A stretch of DNA of 64,000 bases, from assembly GCF_001613125.1 (NCBI RefSeq), contig NZ_BDBT01000005.1, positions 245,313 to 309,312 of the forward strand. The letters are read 5' to 3'. A model generated the notes under the pieces. That model worked only from the letters and a program-made list of their open reading frames with translations, ran no database searches and was not told the origin of the DNA. Positions 33,558 to 41,598 of the stretch are shown piece after piece. The DNA is from Nocardia shimofusensis NBRC 100134 (GTDB lineage Bacteria > Actinomycetota > Actinomycetes > Mycobacteriales > Mycobacteriaceae). The stretch's first letter is position 1. Every line of letters begins with the position of its first letter. The position numbers and the translations under genes are program-made.

Positions 33558-33569
33558 GGTGTCACTCCT

Positions 33570-34529
33570 TTATCGCCCGGGGATTCGGACACGTACGGTG
33601 ACCGCGTCACCGGATGCGGTGGCGGCGAGGGCGTTGTCGAGCAGCTGTCCGACATTCACCGTCGACAGGGCCGCGCCCCCGGCTTGCACGCCGGGCAGCA
33701 GTTCGGTGCCGAGGATGTTCAGGTCGGCGGCGGTGTCGTCGAGGAACCCTTGGATCTGGTCGATCAGCGGTGCGGCGCCGAATTCGATGCCGTCCTTCAA
33801 CGGGCCGAACGAGGCCGCGAAGTAGATGCCTGCGAGGGTGCCCCGGAATCCTTCGCCGAAGTCGGTGAGCAGTGGGGCGGCTGCCGCCAGATCGCTGGGA
33901 ACAGTGGTGGTTCGGCGCAGTACCGGCTGGACGGCGTTGAACAGGTCGGTCAGGTTGTCGGACTGCTGCAACAGTGTGCCTGCCAGCAGTTCGCCGGCTC
34001 GGGACAGGTCGCCCAGCACCCACGGGTCCTCGGGCAATGCCACGTCGACAGTCGCGAAGATGGCGCGGATCTGCTCGGGCTCGACCTGCTCGAGCATCGC
34101 GGTCAGCCGCTGGGAGAGTTCGTCGAAAGTCGTCGGCACGACGACCTGCGCGGCCGGGATCTCGGCGTCCTCGTCCAGGTACGGGCCGGAGGATGTCTGC
34201 GGCAGCACCGACAGATACGCCTCGCCGAGCGCGGACAGGTTGTCGATCCGGTACCTGCTGTCGGCCGGAATCCTGGTCTCGCCGTCGTAGTTCCAGTCGA
34301 CGGTGATCCCGGCGGCCGAGGCGTGCACGGCGGTCACATGGCCGACCGCGACGCCGCGCACCAGCACGCGTGACCCGACGACCAGGCCGTTGGTCTCCGG
34401 AACGACCATGCCGGCGTGGCGGAGATCGGCGAAAGCGTCGTGGTCCAGACCGATCCGGCCGAGGTACACCAGCGACGACGCGGCGATCGCCACCATGCCG
34501 AGGACCGACAGCGGGGTCTTCAGGTTCAT
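33570..34529 (-). CDS. MCE-family protein, MceF position
   Basis: This 319-residue protein has an N-terminal signal-anchor (LSVLGMVAIAASSLVYLGRIG) and an MCE domain near residues 38-115 (VVPETNGLVVGSRVLVRGVAVGHVTAV). A helical stretch follows that would form the periplasmic tunnel. MceF is the sixth MCE subunit of the hexameric lipid-conducting channel. The ATG overlaps the stop of the preceding lipoprotein gene (ATGA). The C-terminal tail after MCE is short compared with mycobacterial MceF. Confidence 0.9.
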   Translation of the reverse strand: MNLKTPLSVLGMVAIAASSLVYLGRIGLDHDAFADLRHAGMVVPETNGLVVGSRVLVRGVAVGHVTAVHASAAGITVDWNYDGETRIPADSRYRIDNLSALGEAYLSVLPQTSSGPYLDEDAEIPAAQVVVPTTFDELSQRLTAMLEQVEPEQIRAIFATVDVALPEDPWVLGDLSRAGELLAGTLLQQSDNLTDLFNAVQPVLRRTTTVPSDLAAAAPLLTDFGEGFRGTLAGIYFAASFGPLKDGIEFGAAPLIDQIQGFLDDTAADLNILGTELLPGVQAGGAALSTVNVGQLLDNALAATASGDAVTVRVRIPGR

Positions 34530-35530
34530 CGCACAGCTCCCAGCATCCGCAGCAGGTTCTCGACGTCGGCGACGAGCTGGTCACCGTTGGAGGACTCGAT
34601 GGATCGCAGGTTCACCGAGGGGTTCTCGGCGAACGGCAGCACCGTCAGGCGAAGGAAGTCCGCGAGTTTCGCGGTGGTGGCCGGACCCTCGTCCCAGATC
34701 CCGCGCACGACGCCGCCGGTGGCGGCCAGCGAGTTCAGCATCGGCACCAGCCACAGGCCGCCCTCGTAGACGCTGCCGACCGAGGGCAGGATCTGGCTGA
34801 TGTAGGACACGATGCTGACCGCCACGCGCCGCCAGTAGTGTTCGGCGTCCTGGGAGAAGATCGTGGTCAGCATCTCCGAACGTGAGTTCACGGCCACCGC
34901 GGTGGCGTCGAAACCGTCGAGCAGCCGGTCTATCTCGCCGGTGCCGCCCGCCAGGTCGCGCAGGTCCGTGGCGACGACCGACGCCAGCCGCCGCACGTCG
35001 CCCTGGGCGGGCATGACGGCGTTGATCCTGCCCATGGCGTCCTGGATGCGTTGGATGCTGCCGCCGTTGACGAAGTACGCCAGCACCGCCATGGTGTCCT
35101 CGAGCTGTGGCGGGGAACTGGTGCGTTCGACGGGGATGGTGGCCTCCGGCGCCAGGAACGGACCCGCGCTGTCGACCTCGCCGTGGTCGAGGGCGATATA
35201 GGTGTCGCCGAGCAGGGTGTCCTGCCGGATCACGGCCCGCACGTCGGTGGGGACCTGCAGACCCTCCTTCAGTTTCACGGTGACCTTCACCGTGTCCGGC
35301 TGGACGGTGACCTCACGCACCTCGCCGACGCGCAGGCCGTCCATCATGACGTCCGCGCCGCCGGGCAGATTCATGATGCCCGCGAACTCGATGTACACGG
35401 CGTGGCCGTCACCGATGCCGCCGCGCACCGACGGCAGATCGTCCGGGCCGAGAGAGCAGGCGCTGGTGGCCAGCACGCCGCAACACAGCGCGGCCAGGGC
35501 GGTCCGGCGAAGTTTCGCGATCCTGGTCAT
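34526..35530 (-). CDS. MCE-family lipoprotein, MceE position
   Basis: This 334-residue protein carries a lipobox LATSAC (Cys25), as MceE/LprK proteins do. The MCE domain near residues 40-120 reads VYIEFAGIMNLPGGADVMMDGLRVGEV. The remaining ~200 residues are helical and form part of the transport tunnel. It starts at ATG 35530, overlapping the stop of the MceD-position gene. Place in the gene order and lipidation identify it as subunit E. Confidence 0.92.
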   Translation of the reverse strand: MTRIAKLRRTALAALCCGVLATSACSLGPDDLPSVRGGIGDGHAVYIEFAGIMNLPGGADVMMDGLRVGEVREVTVQPDTVKVTVKLKEGLQVPTDVRAVIRQDTLLGDTYIALDHGEVDSAGPFLAPEATIPVERTSSPPQLEDTMAVLAYFVNGGSIQRIQDAMGRINAVMPAQGDVRRLASVVATDLRDLAGGTGEIDRLLDGFDATAVAVNSRSEMLTTIFSQDAEHYWRRVAVSIVSYISQILPSVGSVYEGGLWLVPMLNSLAATGGVVRGIWDEGPATTAKLADFLRLTVLPFAENPSVNLRSIESSNGDQLVADVENLLRMLGAVR

Positions 35531-36534
35531 CGGGGCCCGCCTTCGAGCAGCAGATCCAGCGGACCGCCCGCGGCCGGCTGGTAGGACAGCGTCATGGCGC
35601 CGTCGGCGCCGGTCTGCTGCCGCAGCAACGCCGCCACCGCCGGGATCGACTCGACCAGGGCGCGCAGATCACCCGACCGGCCCGCCGCCTGCTGGACGGC
35701 TTCGGTCACCGGGCCACGCAGCGCGGGCCACAGCAGGTCACCGTAATTGGTGTGCACGTCGTGCAGGATGTTCACCAGCCAGCCGACGCCGACGCAGACG
35801 TCGATGACGCCCGGCCACAGGTCGATACCGGCGGCGGCGACCCCCGGCATCTGATCCAGGATGGATTGGATCGCAGGCCAGTCGGCCAGCGCGTCCTCGG
35901 TCAGCGGTGCCATATCGCGGATGATCGCGCCCAGGTCGGCGATCAATCGGTCCGGACTGTCGGCCGCGGATGCGGCGTACAGCATCATCGCGCGCGCGTT
36001 CTCGCCCTGCCCGCGCAGCGCTTCGGCCAGGCCGGAGACCGCGGACCGGAAGCTCTCGGCGCCGGTGTCCGGGCTCAGCTCGTCGATGAAATCGGCGGCC
36101 GAGCCGGTGATCTCGGAAATGCTCTTCGGGGTGTGGCTGCTGGTGAGCGGGATGCAGCTGCCGGAGGCGAGTTGCGCGCCGTCCCGATAGTTGCCGACCA
36201 ACTCGAGGCTGCGGTCGGCCAGGATCGACTTGGATCTGGTCACCGCCTGCACACCGGCCGGGATGCGACGCCCCGAGTCGAGGGTGAACCCGACCCGAAC
36301 GTGGTCACCCTGTTCCTCGATGGAATCGACGGTGCCGATCCGGACGCCCATCTGCGTCACCGGGTTGCCTTCGTAGAGTCCGATCGCGTCGGGCATCTGC
36401 GCGCAGTAGCCGCTGATCTCCTCGGGCTCGTCGTCGACGATGGTGAAGCCCACCGCGGCGGCCGTGGCGATGCCGGTCAAGACGAGTGTTCCGGCCAATC
36501 GAATTCTGTTCCGCTGCATACCAGCATGTCGCAT
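35527..36534 (-). CDS. MCE-family protein, MceD position
   Basis: This 335-residue protein has a TM anchor (LAGTLVLTGIATAAAVGFTIV) and an MCE domain with GYCAQMPDAIGLYEGNPVTQMGVRIGTVDSI, followed by a helical region. ATG at 36534 lies two bases past the MceC stop; a second ATG at 36519 is also possible. It is subunit D of the importer. Cysteines near residue 52 and 130 may pair outside the cell. Confidence 0.88.
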   Translation of the reverse strand: MRHAGMQRNRIRLAGTLVLTGIATAAAVGFTIVDDEPEEISGYCAQMPDAIGLYEGNPVTQMGVRIGTVDSIEEQGDHVRVGFTLDSGRRIPAGVQAVTRSKSILADRSLELVGNYRDGAQLASGSCIPLTSSHTPKSISEITGSAADFIDELSPDTGAESFRSAVSGLAEALRGQGENARAMMLYAASAADSPDRLIADLGAIIRDMAPLTEDALADWPAIQSILDQMPGVAAAGIDLWPGVIDVCVGVGWLVNILHDVHTNYGDLLWPALRGPVTEAVQQAAGRSGDLRALVESIPAVAALLRQQTGADGAMTLSYQPAAGGPLDLLLEGGPR

Positions 36535-36535
36535 A

Positions 36536-37531
36536 TCAGCACGTCCGTCCGGGAAGGGGGATGCAGATGTCCGAGGCCAGCAGGGTGCCGCCACGCACGG
36601 CGGCCAGACCCTCCGGGGTGAGCCAGGCCATCAGCTGCTCGCGCAGCTTCATCAGCTGGTCCATGGCCGGACCCGTGTTCGCGGTGAAGTCGGCGATGGA
36701 GGTGCGCACCCGTTCGGCGGCGTCGAGGACCTCCTGCCGGTGGTCGAGGTAGTACGCCTCGATCGGCTGCAGCCGCATGAGCACGTCACCGAGCAGGCGG
36801 TAGGCCTCGTTGAACCCGACGTGGGTGTGGTTGTAGGTGGTGACGACGATGTCGACCTGCCGGATCAGATCGAAGACGAACGCGCGATCGGCCTCGAAGG
36901 ACCGCAGGTATTCCGAAGCGAGGCCGACGATCTCGCGCACCTGCTGCCGCTGCCGGTCCATCACCGCCGCGATGCTGTTCATGCCCGAGATCATCGAGCC
37001 CACCGAGGTGGTGTTGTGTTCCAGCGCGGCGGCGACCTGCGCGATGTCGGCATCGATGGTCGTGCCATCGACGTGATCGGTCACCGTCGGCGCGGCCTGC
37101 AGGACGTCACCGATCGAATACGGGACGCTGACCTGGCTGCTGGGGATCGGCGCGTCGCCCAGCGGCTCGTCGCCGAGCGGGATGAGCGCGACCGCGTAGC
37201 CGCCGACCGGGGTGAGCATGCGGACTTCCACCCGGGACTCGGTGCCGACGACGGTGCTGTCGTCGATGCGAGCCTCGACGGCGACCACGTCGGGGCGCAA
37301 CGCGATCGAGGTGACCTTGCCGACCGCGACACCGGCGACCCGCACTTCCAACCCGGGTGAGATCGCCGAAGCGTCGGTGGTCTCGAAAATGATGGTCCGT
37401 TGCCCGGCGGGGCGCAGGTAGAGCAGCGTGGTCGTCGCCAGCAGGATCACCGCCACCACCACGACCACGACGCCGAGACCGATCTCGTTGTGCGCCAATC
37501 GGTGCAGCGCCTTCGTCACCGTGGTGCGCAC
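36536..37531 (-). CDS. MCE-family protein, MceC position
   Basis: This 331-residue protein has a strong TM anchor near residues 17-40 (IGLGVVVVVVAVILLATTTLLYL) and an MCE domain from IIFETTDASAISPGLEVRVAGVAVGKVTSI onward. The helical C-terminal part ends with SDICIPLPGRTC. I chose the GTG at 37531, which overlaps the mceB stop region by 16 bases; the earlier frame extension is basic and unlike the family. It is subunit C of the importer. Confidence 0.88.
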   Translation of the reverse strand: MRTTVTKALHRLAHNEIGLGVVVVVVAVILLATTTLLYLRPAGQRTIIFETTDASAISPGLEVRVAGVAVGKVTSIALRPDVVAVEARIDDSTVVGTESRVEVRMLTPVGGYAVALIPLGDEPLGDAPIPSSQVSVPYSIGDVLQAAPTVTDHVDGTTIDADIAQVAAALEHNTTSVGSMISGMNSIAAVMDRQRQQVREIVGLASEYLRSFEADRAFVFDLIRQVDIVVTTYNHTHVGFNEAYRLLGDVLMRLQPIEAYYLDHRQEVLDAAERVRTSIADFTANTGPAMDQLMKLREQLMAWLTPEGLAAVRGGTLLASDICIPLPGRTC

Positions 37532-38532
37532 AGGACGACCTCGCTTCCGTTGAGCAGCACTTCGACCTCCGTGGGTAGGTGGGCGACGCCGTTGCTGCAC
37601 TGCAGCGCGCCGGCGGCCGGGGTGGACAGCTGCGGCAGTTGCAGTCCCGCGAGGGCGGGCGGCAGCAGGCTCAGCGCCTCCGCCGCGTCCGGAATCGAGG
37701 CGAACGCCTGGCCGACCAACTGCTCGACGTTCAGGTCGCGGGTCAGGCCGAGCTGGATGAGCAACTGGTGCACCGGGGTGAGGAACTCGGGGCCGAAGGC
37801 CGCCGTCTTGGGGAACTCGTCGAGCACCGTCATCGCCTTGGCGATCGGGAAGCTCAGCGAGTGCATGAACGCGTTGACCTGCGGCGAGCGCCCGCCCATG
37901 GCGTCGGCGATACGCGACATGTTGTCCACCAGCGTGGCGATGACCTGCTCGCGATCATGAGCGAGATCGGCCAGCCGCGCTACGTTGTCGAGCATCGGTG
38001 TCAGGCCGCCACCGTCGCCCTGCAACAGGGTCAACGCGTTCTCCATGAAGGCGTTCACCTCGTCGGTGCTCATGGTGCTCAGCACCGGCTGCAGGCCGTT
38101 GAACAGCTCGGTGATGTCGAACGACGGCCGCGTCACGTCCGCGGACAGGTGCTCGACCTGGTGGCCCGGCTGCTCGGGGGTGTCGAGGTCGATGTAGCGG
38201 ACGCCGGTGAGGTTCTGGTATTTCACCGCCAGCACCGTGTTGTCGTAGAGCCGGTAGTCGCTGTCCAGGCTGAACTCCACCCGGGCGACCGAGCGTCCCA
38301 GATCGTGTACCAGGTCGATGGCGTGGATCTTGCCGATCCGCACGCCTCTGGTCCGGACGTCGCCGTTGACGTGCAGACCCGACGCATCGGTGAATTCGGC
38401 GGTATACGAACGCGTTTCGACGTCGATCGGGTTCTTGATGGCGCTGAGCACCACCGTGAACAGGGCGATCGCGACGACCACCGCGACGCCGAGCTTGGCC
38501 AGCGTCACCAGCATCCGCGCGCGCGGGCTCAT
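37516..38532 (-). CDS. MCE-family protein, MceB position
   Basis: This 338-residue protein has a TM anchor (LGVAVVVAIALFTVVLSAI) and an MCE domain from SYTAEFTDASGLHVNGDVRTRGVRIGKIHAI. The LYDNTVLAVKYQNLTGVRYIDL segment is typical of MceB. ATG at 38532 overlaps the mceA stop (ATGA). It is subunit B of the importer. Helical ~130-290 forms the tunnel. Confidence 0.9.
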   Translation of the reverse strand: MSPRARMLVTLAKLGVAVVVAIALFTVVLSAIKNPIDVETRSYTAEFTDASGLHVNGDVRTRGVRIGKIHAIDLVHDLGRSVARVEFSLDSDYRLYDNTVLAVKYQNLTGVRYIDLDTPEQPGHQVEHLSADVTRPSFDITELFNGLQPVLSTMSTDEVNAFMENALTLLQGDGGGLTPMLDNVARLADLAHDREQVIATLVDNMSRIADAMGGRSPQVNAFMHSLSFPIAKAMTVLDEFPKTAAFGPEFLTPVHQLLIQLGLTRDLNVEQLVGQAFASIPDAAEALSLLPPALAGLQLPQLSTPAAGALQCSNGVAHLPTEVEVLLNGSEVVLCAPR

Positions 38533-39608
38533 CGAGTCCCCCCTTGCGCGGGCAGGCCGAGCAGGCCGAGCGGCTCTGCCACCATCGGCAGGTCGTCGAG
38601 CACCAGGCGCAGATTCAGCGTCTTCGCGCCGTCGGGGCCGCTGAACGCCGCGTTGTAGCCGTCGACCAACTCCCGCAGTTCCGCCGGGGCCGCCCCGCCG
38701 TCGAGCATGTGCGGCATGGCATCGGTCAGCGCCTTGACCAGCAGTGTCACCGGGGTGACCTCGTTGCCGTGCGAGGCGAGCAGGCTGCCCGCCTTGCCGA
38801 ACAGGCTGTTGGCGGCCAGGCCGAGCCCGGCGTCGCTGTAATCCATGAACTCGTCGTCCACGCCGGTCGAGCCGTCCGGCCTGCGGTTGTAGTCGCTGTC
38901 GTGGACGATCCCGAGCGTGTCGATCGCTTCGGTGCTGAAAGCCGGGAGCACCGCGAGAATGTCGTTGATGTAGCGCAACTGCTCGGTCGGCAGAGCCTGC
39001 TGGGTCTCGGCGACCCGGTCGGCGACGATGATGCCGGACTGGATGAGCGGGGTCAGGCCGTCGGTGTAGCGCACTGCCTCGTCCAGGGCGGTGACCATGC
39101 TGTCGGTCAGCGTGCCGTCGATGGCGACCGAACCCTTTTCCAGCATGGTCGACATCGTGTAGTCCCCGGCCGGGGTCCGGTCGAGGGTGCTGCCGTCGGT
39201 GAGAGCGTTGCCGCCCGCGCCGTCGACGAGGCCGACCGCGGTGATGCCGAAGTAGTTCTGCGGCCGGAAGTCCAGTTCGAAGGAGTCGGTGAGCCCGTCG
39301 ATCTCGGCCGGATTCAGCAGCAGGCTCATCCGCACCGTGCCCGCGTCGGGCCGGTCCAGTGCCGTCACCTCGCCGACTTCGGCGCCGTGCAGCAGCACCT
39401 TGGTGCCCGAGCCGACACCCGGCCCGACATAGGGCAATTCGACGTCGAGCGCGAGGCCGTCCGGGGTGTCGAAATGTGGCCGGACCCAGACGAAGCCGAC
39501 CACCGCGAGCGCGGTCATCGCCAACGCCGCCACCGCCGATCCGTGCACGACGCGGGCCTGACGTCGGTCGTCGCCGCGGACGAAATCCTGATTACGTGTT
39601 CTCCCCAT
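38529..39608 (-). CDS. MCE-family protein, MceA position
   Basis: This 359-residue protein has a TM anchor near residues 20-42 (HGSAVAALAMTALAVVGFVWV) and an MCE domain with LPYVGPGVGSGTKVLLHGAEVGEVTAL. The LDFRPQNYFGITAVGLVDG element follows. It begins 4 bases after yrbEB and is the first MCE subunit of the operon. No RGD-like invasion motif is visible. The role is lipid conduction, with the substrate inferred from context only. Confidence 0.9.
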   Translation of the reverse strand: MGRTRNQDFVRGDDRRQARVVHGSAVAALAMTALAVVGFVWVRPHFDTPDGLALDVELPYVGPGVGSGTKVLLHGAEVGEVTALDRPDAGTVRMSLLLNPAEIDGLTDSFELDFRPQNYFGITAVGLVDGAGGNALTDGSTLDRTPAGDYTMSTMLEKGSVAIDGTLTDSMVTALDEAVRYTDGLTPLIQSGIIVADRVAETQQALPTEQLRYINDILAVLPAFSTEAIDTLGIVHDSDYNRRPDGSTGVDDEFMDYSDAGLGLAANSLFGKAGSLLASHGNEVTPVTLLVKALTDAMPHMLDGGAAPAELRELVDGYNAAFSGPDGAKTLNLRLVLDDLPMVAEPLGLLGLPAQGGTR

Positions 39609-39612
39609 CGAC

Positions 39613-40449
39613 CTATCCTTTGAAGACCAGCAACGGGCTCAGACCCCAGATCGCCACGGTCATGGCGAAATTCAGTACGACGATGGCGACCAGGCTGGCC
39701 CGGATGGCCCGCCCCGACGCCGCGCCGACGCCGGCGGGGCCACCGGTGGCGAAGTAGCCGTAGTAGCAGTGGATGATGGTGACGACCGCGCAGAAAGTGA
39801 CCGCCTTGATCACCGAGGCGATCAGATCGGGCACGCTGAGGAACTGCGCGAAGTAGTGGTCGTAGGTGCCCTCGGGTTGGCGGTGGAACACTTTGACGAT
39901 GAACGCGCCGGTGAAGAAGCTGACCACTAGACCCATCAGATAGCCCGGCAGCACGACCAGCATGCTGCCCAGCAGCCGGGTGCCGACGACGAACGGAATG
40001 GCCTGCAGGCCCATCGATTCGGTGGCGTCGATTTCCTCGGAGATGCGCATGGCGCCGATCTCGGCGGTCATCCGGCAGCCCGCCTGTGCGGCGAAGCCGA
40101 TGCCGGTGATGATCGGGGCGATCACGCGGATATTGCCGAAGGAGCCGATGATGCCGGTCAGCGCGCCGAAGCCGAGCAGGTTCAACGCCATGAAGGCCTC
40201 GATGGCCACCACCGCGCCGACCGCGACGCCGAGGAAGAACATCAGGCTGATGACGCCGCCGTCGACGATCAGCGACCCGCTCCCCCAGGCCATGTCGTTC
40301 ATGGTCTTCACGGTCTGGCGGCGGTAGTGCTTGACCGTCTTGGGCAGCAGCCAGATCACTTTGGCGGTGAAGAGGGTGATCTGGCCGATCTCGTCGAGGA
40401 CACCGGTGGTGGCGCGTCGTGTTCCGCGCGTGAGCTTGCCGGTGATCAT
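39613..40449 (-). CDS. YrbE/MlaE-family permease, YrbEB
   Basis: This 278-residue integral membrane permease has the MlaE core: FGALTGIIGSFGNIRVIAPIITGIGFAAQAGCRMTAEIGAMRISEEIDA, the conserved cytoplasmic coupling region for the ATPase. About five TM helices are present. The ATG at 40449 overlaps the yrbEA stop. It forms a heterodimeric pore with YrbEA beneath the MCE tunnel. Confidence 0.94.
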   Translation of the reverse strand: MITGKLTRGTRRATTGVLDEIGQITLFTAKVIWLLPKTVKHYRRQTVKTMNDMAWGSGSLIVDGGVISLMFFLGVAVGAVVAIEAFMALNLLGFGALTGIIGSFGNIRVIAPIITGIGFAAQAGCRMTAEIGAMRISEEIDATESMGLQAIPFVVGTRLLGSMLVVLPGYLMGLVVSFFTGAFIVKVFHRQPEGTYDHYFAQFLSVPDLIASVIKAVTFCAVVTIIHCYYGYFATGGPAGVGAASGRAIRASLVAIVVLNFAMTVAIWGLSPLLVFKG

Positions 40450-41276
40450 GCGAGCCGGGCCGGGAAGAACATCATCTGCAGCTGGCTCACGAGCAGATTC
40501 GTGAGGAAGATGCAGAAGACACTGAGAACGACCGAGGCGTTCACCGCGTTCGCCACGCCTTTCGGGCCGCCCTTGGCCTCCAGGCCGCGCAGGCTCGCTA
40601 TGAGCACCACGATGGCGGCGAAGAGCAGCGCTTTGAGCACCGAGAAGGCCAGGTCGGTCGGCGTCGCGAAGGCGCCGAAGGATTGCCAGAAGCTGCCCGG
40701 CACCACATTGTTGACGTTGGCCGAGATGAGCAGTCCGGCGAAGACACCGGCGAAGATGATGATGATGCACAGGATCGGCGCGACCGCGATCATGGCCAGG
40801 AACCGCGGCATCACCAGCCGCTCGACCGGATCGACGCCCATCACGCGCATGGCGTCGATCTCCTCGCGGACCGCTCGCGCGCCGAGGTCGGAGGCGATGG
40901 CCGAGGCGGCCGCACCGCTCATCAACAGTCCGGCGGCCATCGGCGCGCCCTGCCCGACGACCCCGAGGCCGCTGGCGGCGCCCGCCAGGGAGTTCGCGCC
41001 GACCTGATTCATGATGCCGCCGACCTGAACCGAGACCTCCGCGCCGATCGGGACGGCCATCAGCAGCGCGGGCAGAGCGGTCACCTTCAGCAGCGACCAC
41101 ATCTGGTCGACGAGCTCGCGGACCGGCATGCGAAGCCGAACGGTGTCGACGACGGAGTAGCGGACCACCGCTGCGGTCAGCTGGGCCGAACGGCCCAGGG
41201 TGGCCAGACTCTTGGCCGGCGTGGTGACGAGATAGTCGGCGGCGCGAGAGACGATCGGGACGTGGACAGTGCTCAC
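40446..41276 (-). CDS. YrbE/MlaE-family permease, YrbEA
   Basis: This 276-residue permease has about five TM helices and the coupling region LGVVGQGAPMAAGLLMSGAAASAIASDLGARAVREEIDAMRVMGVDP. The GTG start at 41276 lies behind GGAGGTGCCGGAAA; the longer frame upstream lacks family resemblance. It is the first gene of the leftward yrbE-mce operon. The 322-base gap upstream contains the promoter region and the terminator of fadD. Confidence 0.93.
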   Translation of the reverse strand: MSTVHVPIVSRAADYLVTTPAKSLATLGRSAQLTAAVVRYSVVDTVRLRMPVRELVDQMWSLLKVTALPALLMAVPIGAEVSVQVGGIMNQVGANSLAGAASGLGVVGQGAPMAAGLLMSGAAASAIASDLGARAVREEIDAMRVMGVDPVERLVMPRFLAMIAVAPILCIIIIFAGVFAGLLISANVNNVVPGSFWQSFGAFATPTDLAFSVLKALLFAAIVVLIASLRGLEAKGGPKGVANAVNASVVLSVFCIFLTNLLVSQLQMMFFPARLA

Positions 41277-41414
41277 TTTCCGGCACCTCCTTCTGTGGAA
41301 GTCGTTGTTGCCGCGATGTTTTGAAGCGCCGGGCGGAAACGCACACGCCCGTTGACGACACCGCCTGTTCGCGACGAGCACCGCGTCGAGCGGCCGGCGA
41401 ACTGTGATACAAAC

Positions 41415-41440
41415 GACGTCTGACGTCATAAGTTATATGA
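41415..41440. promoter_or_regulatory. Possible operator upstream of the mce operon
   Basis: TCATA and TATGA form perfect 5-base arms around AGTTA (41426-41440), about 150 bases before the yrbEA start. Overlapping it, 41415-41437 matches the 23-bp operator family of the 43-58 kb region only loosely (CTxA at the left and AG at the right, but not the invariant A4). The surrounding DNA is AT-richer than average, as expected for a promoter. A weak call. Confidence 0.35.
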
Positions 41441-41499
41441 ATCACGATGGGGGCGCAAGACCCGAAGTGATACCTGTTACAGCAGGTTGAGGACGGCAA

Positions 41500-41547
41500 C
41501 GACCCCGGGGAGCGGCGCCACAGAGGCGGACCGCTCCGCCGGGGTCG
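41500..41547 (-). terminator. Hairpin between fadD and the mce operon
   Basis: CGACCCCGG plus GAGCGG pairs with CCGCTC plus CCGGGGTCG (9 + 6 base pairs with small bulges) starting 52 bases past the fadD stop. It would separate fadD transcription from yrbEA. A second small hairpin (ACCTG and CAGGT arms at 41472-41487) follows. Confidence 0.6.
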
Positions 41548-41598
41548 TACGGAATTCAGTCGAGCGTCGACCGTCTGGTCGATGGGCTGCCGCGCCGG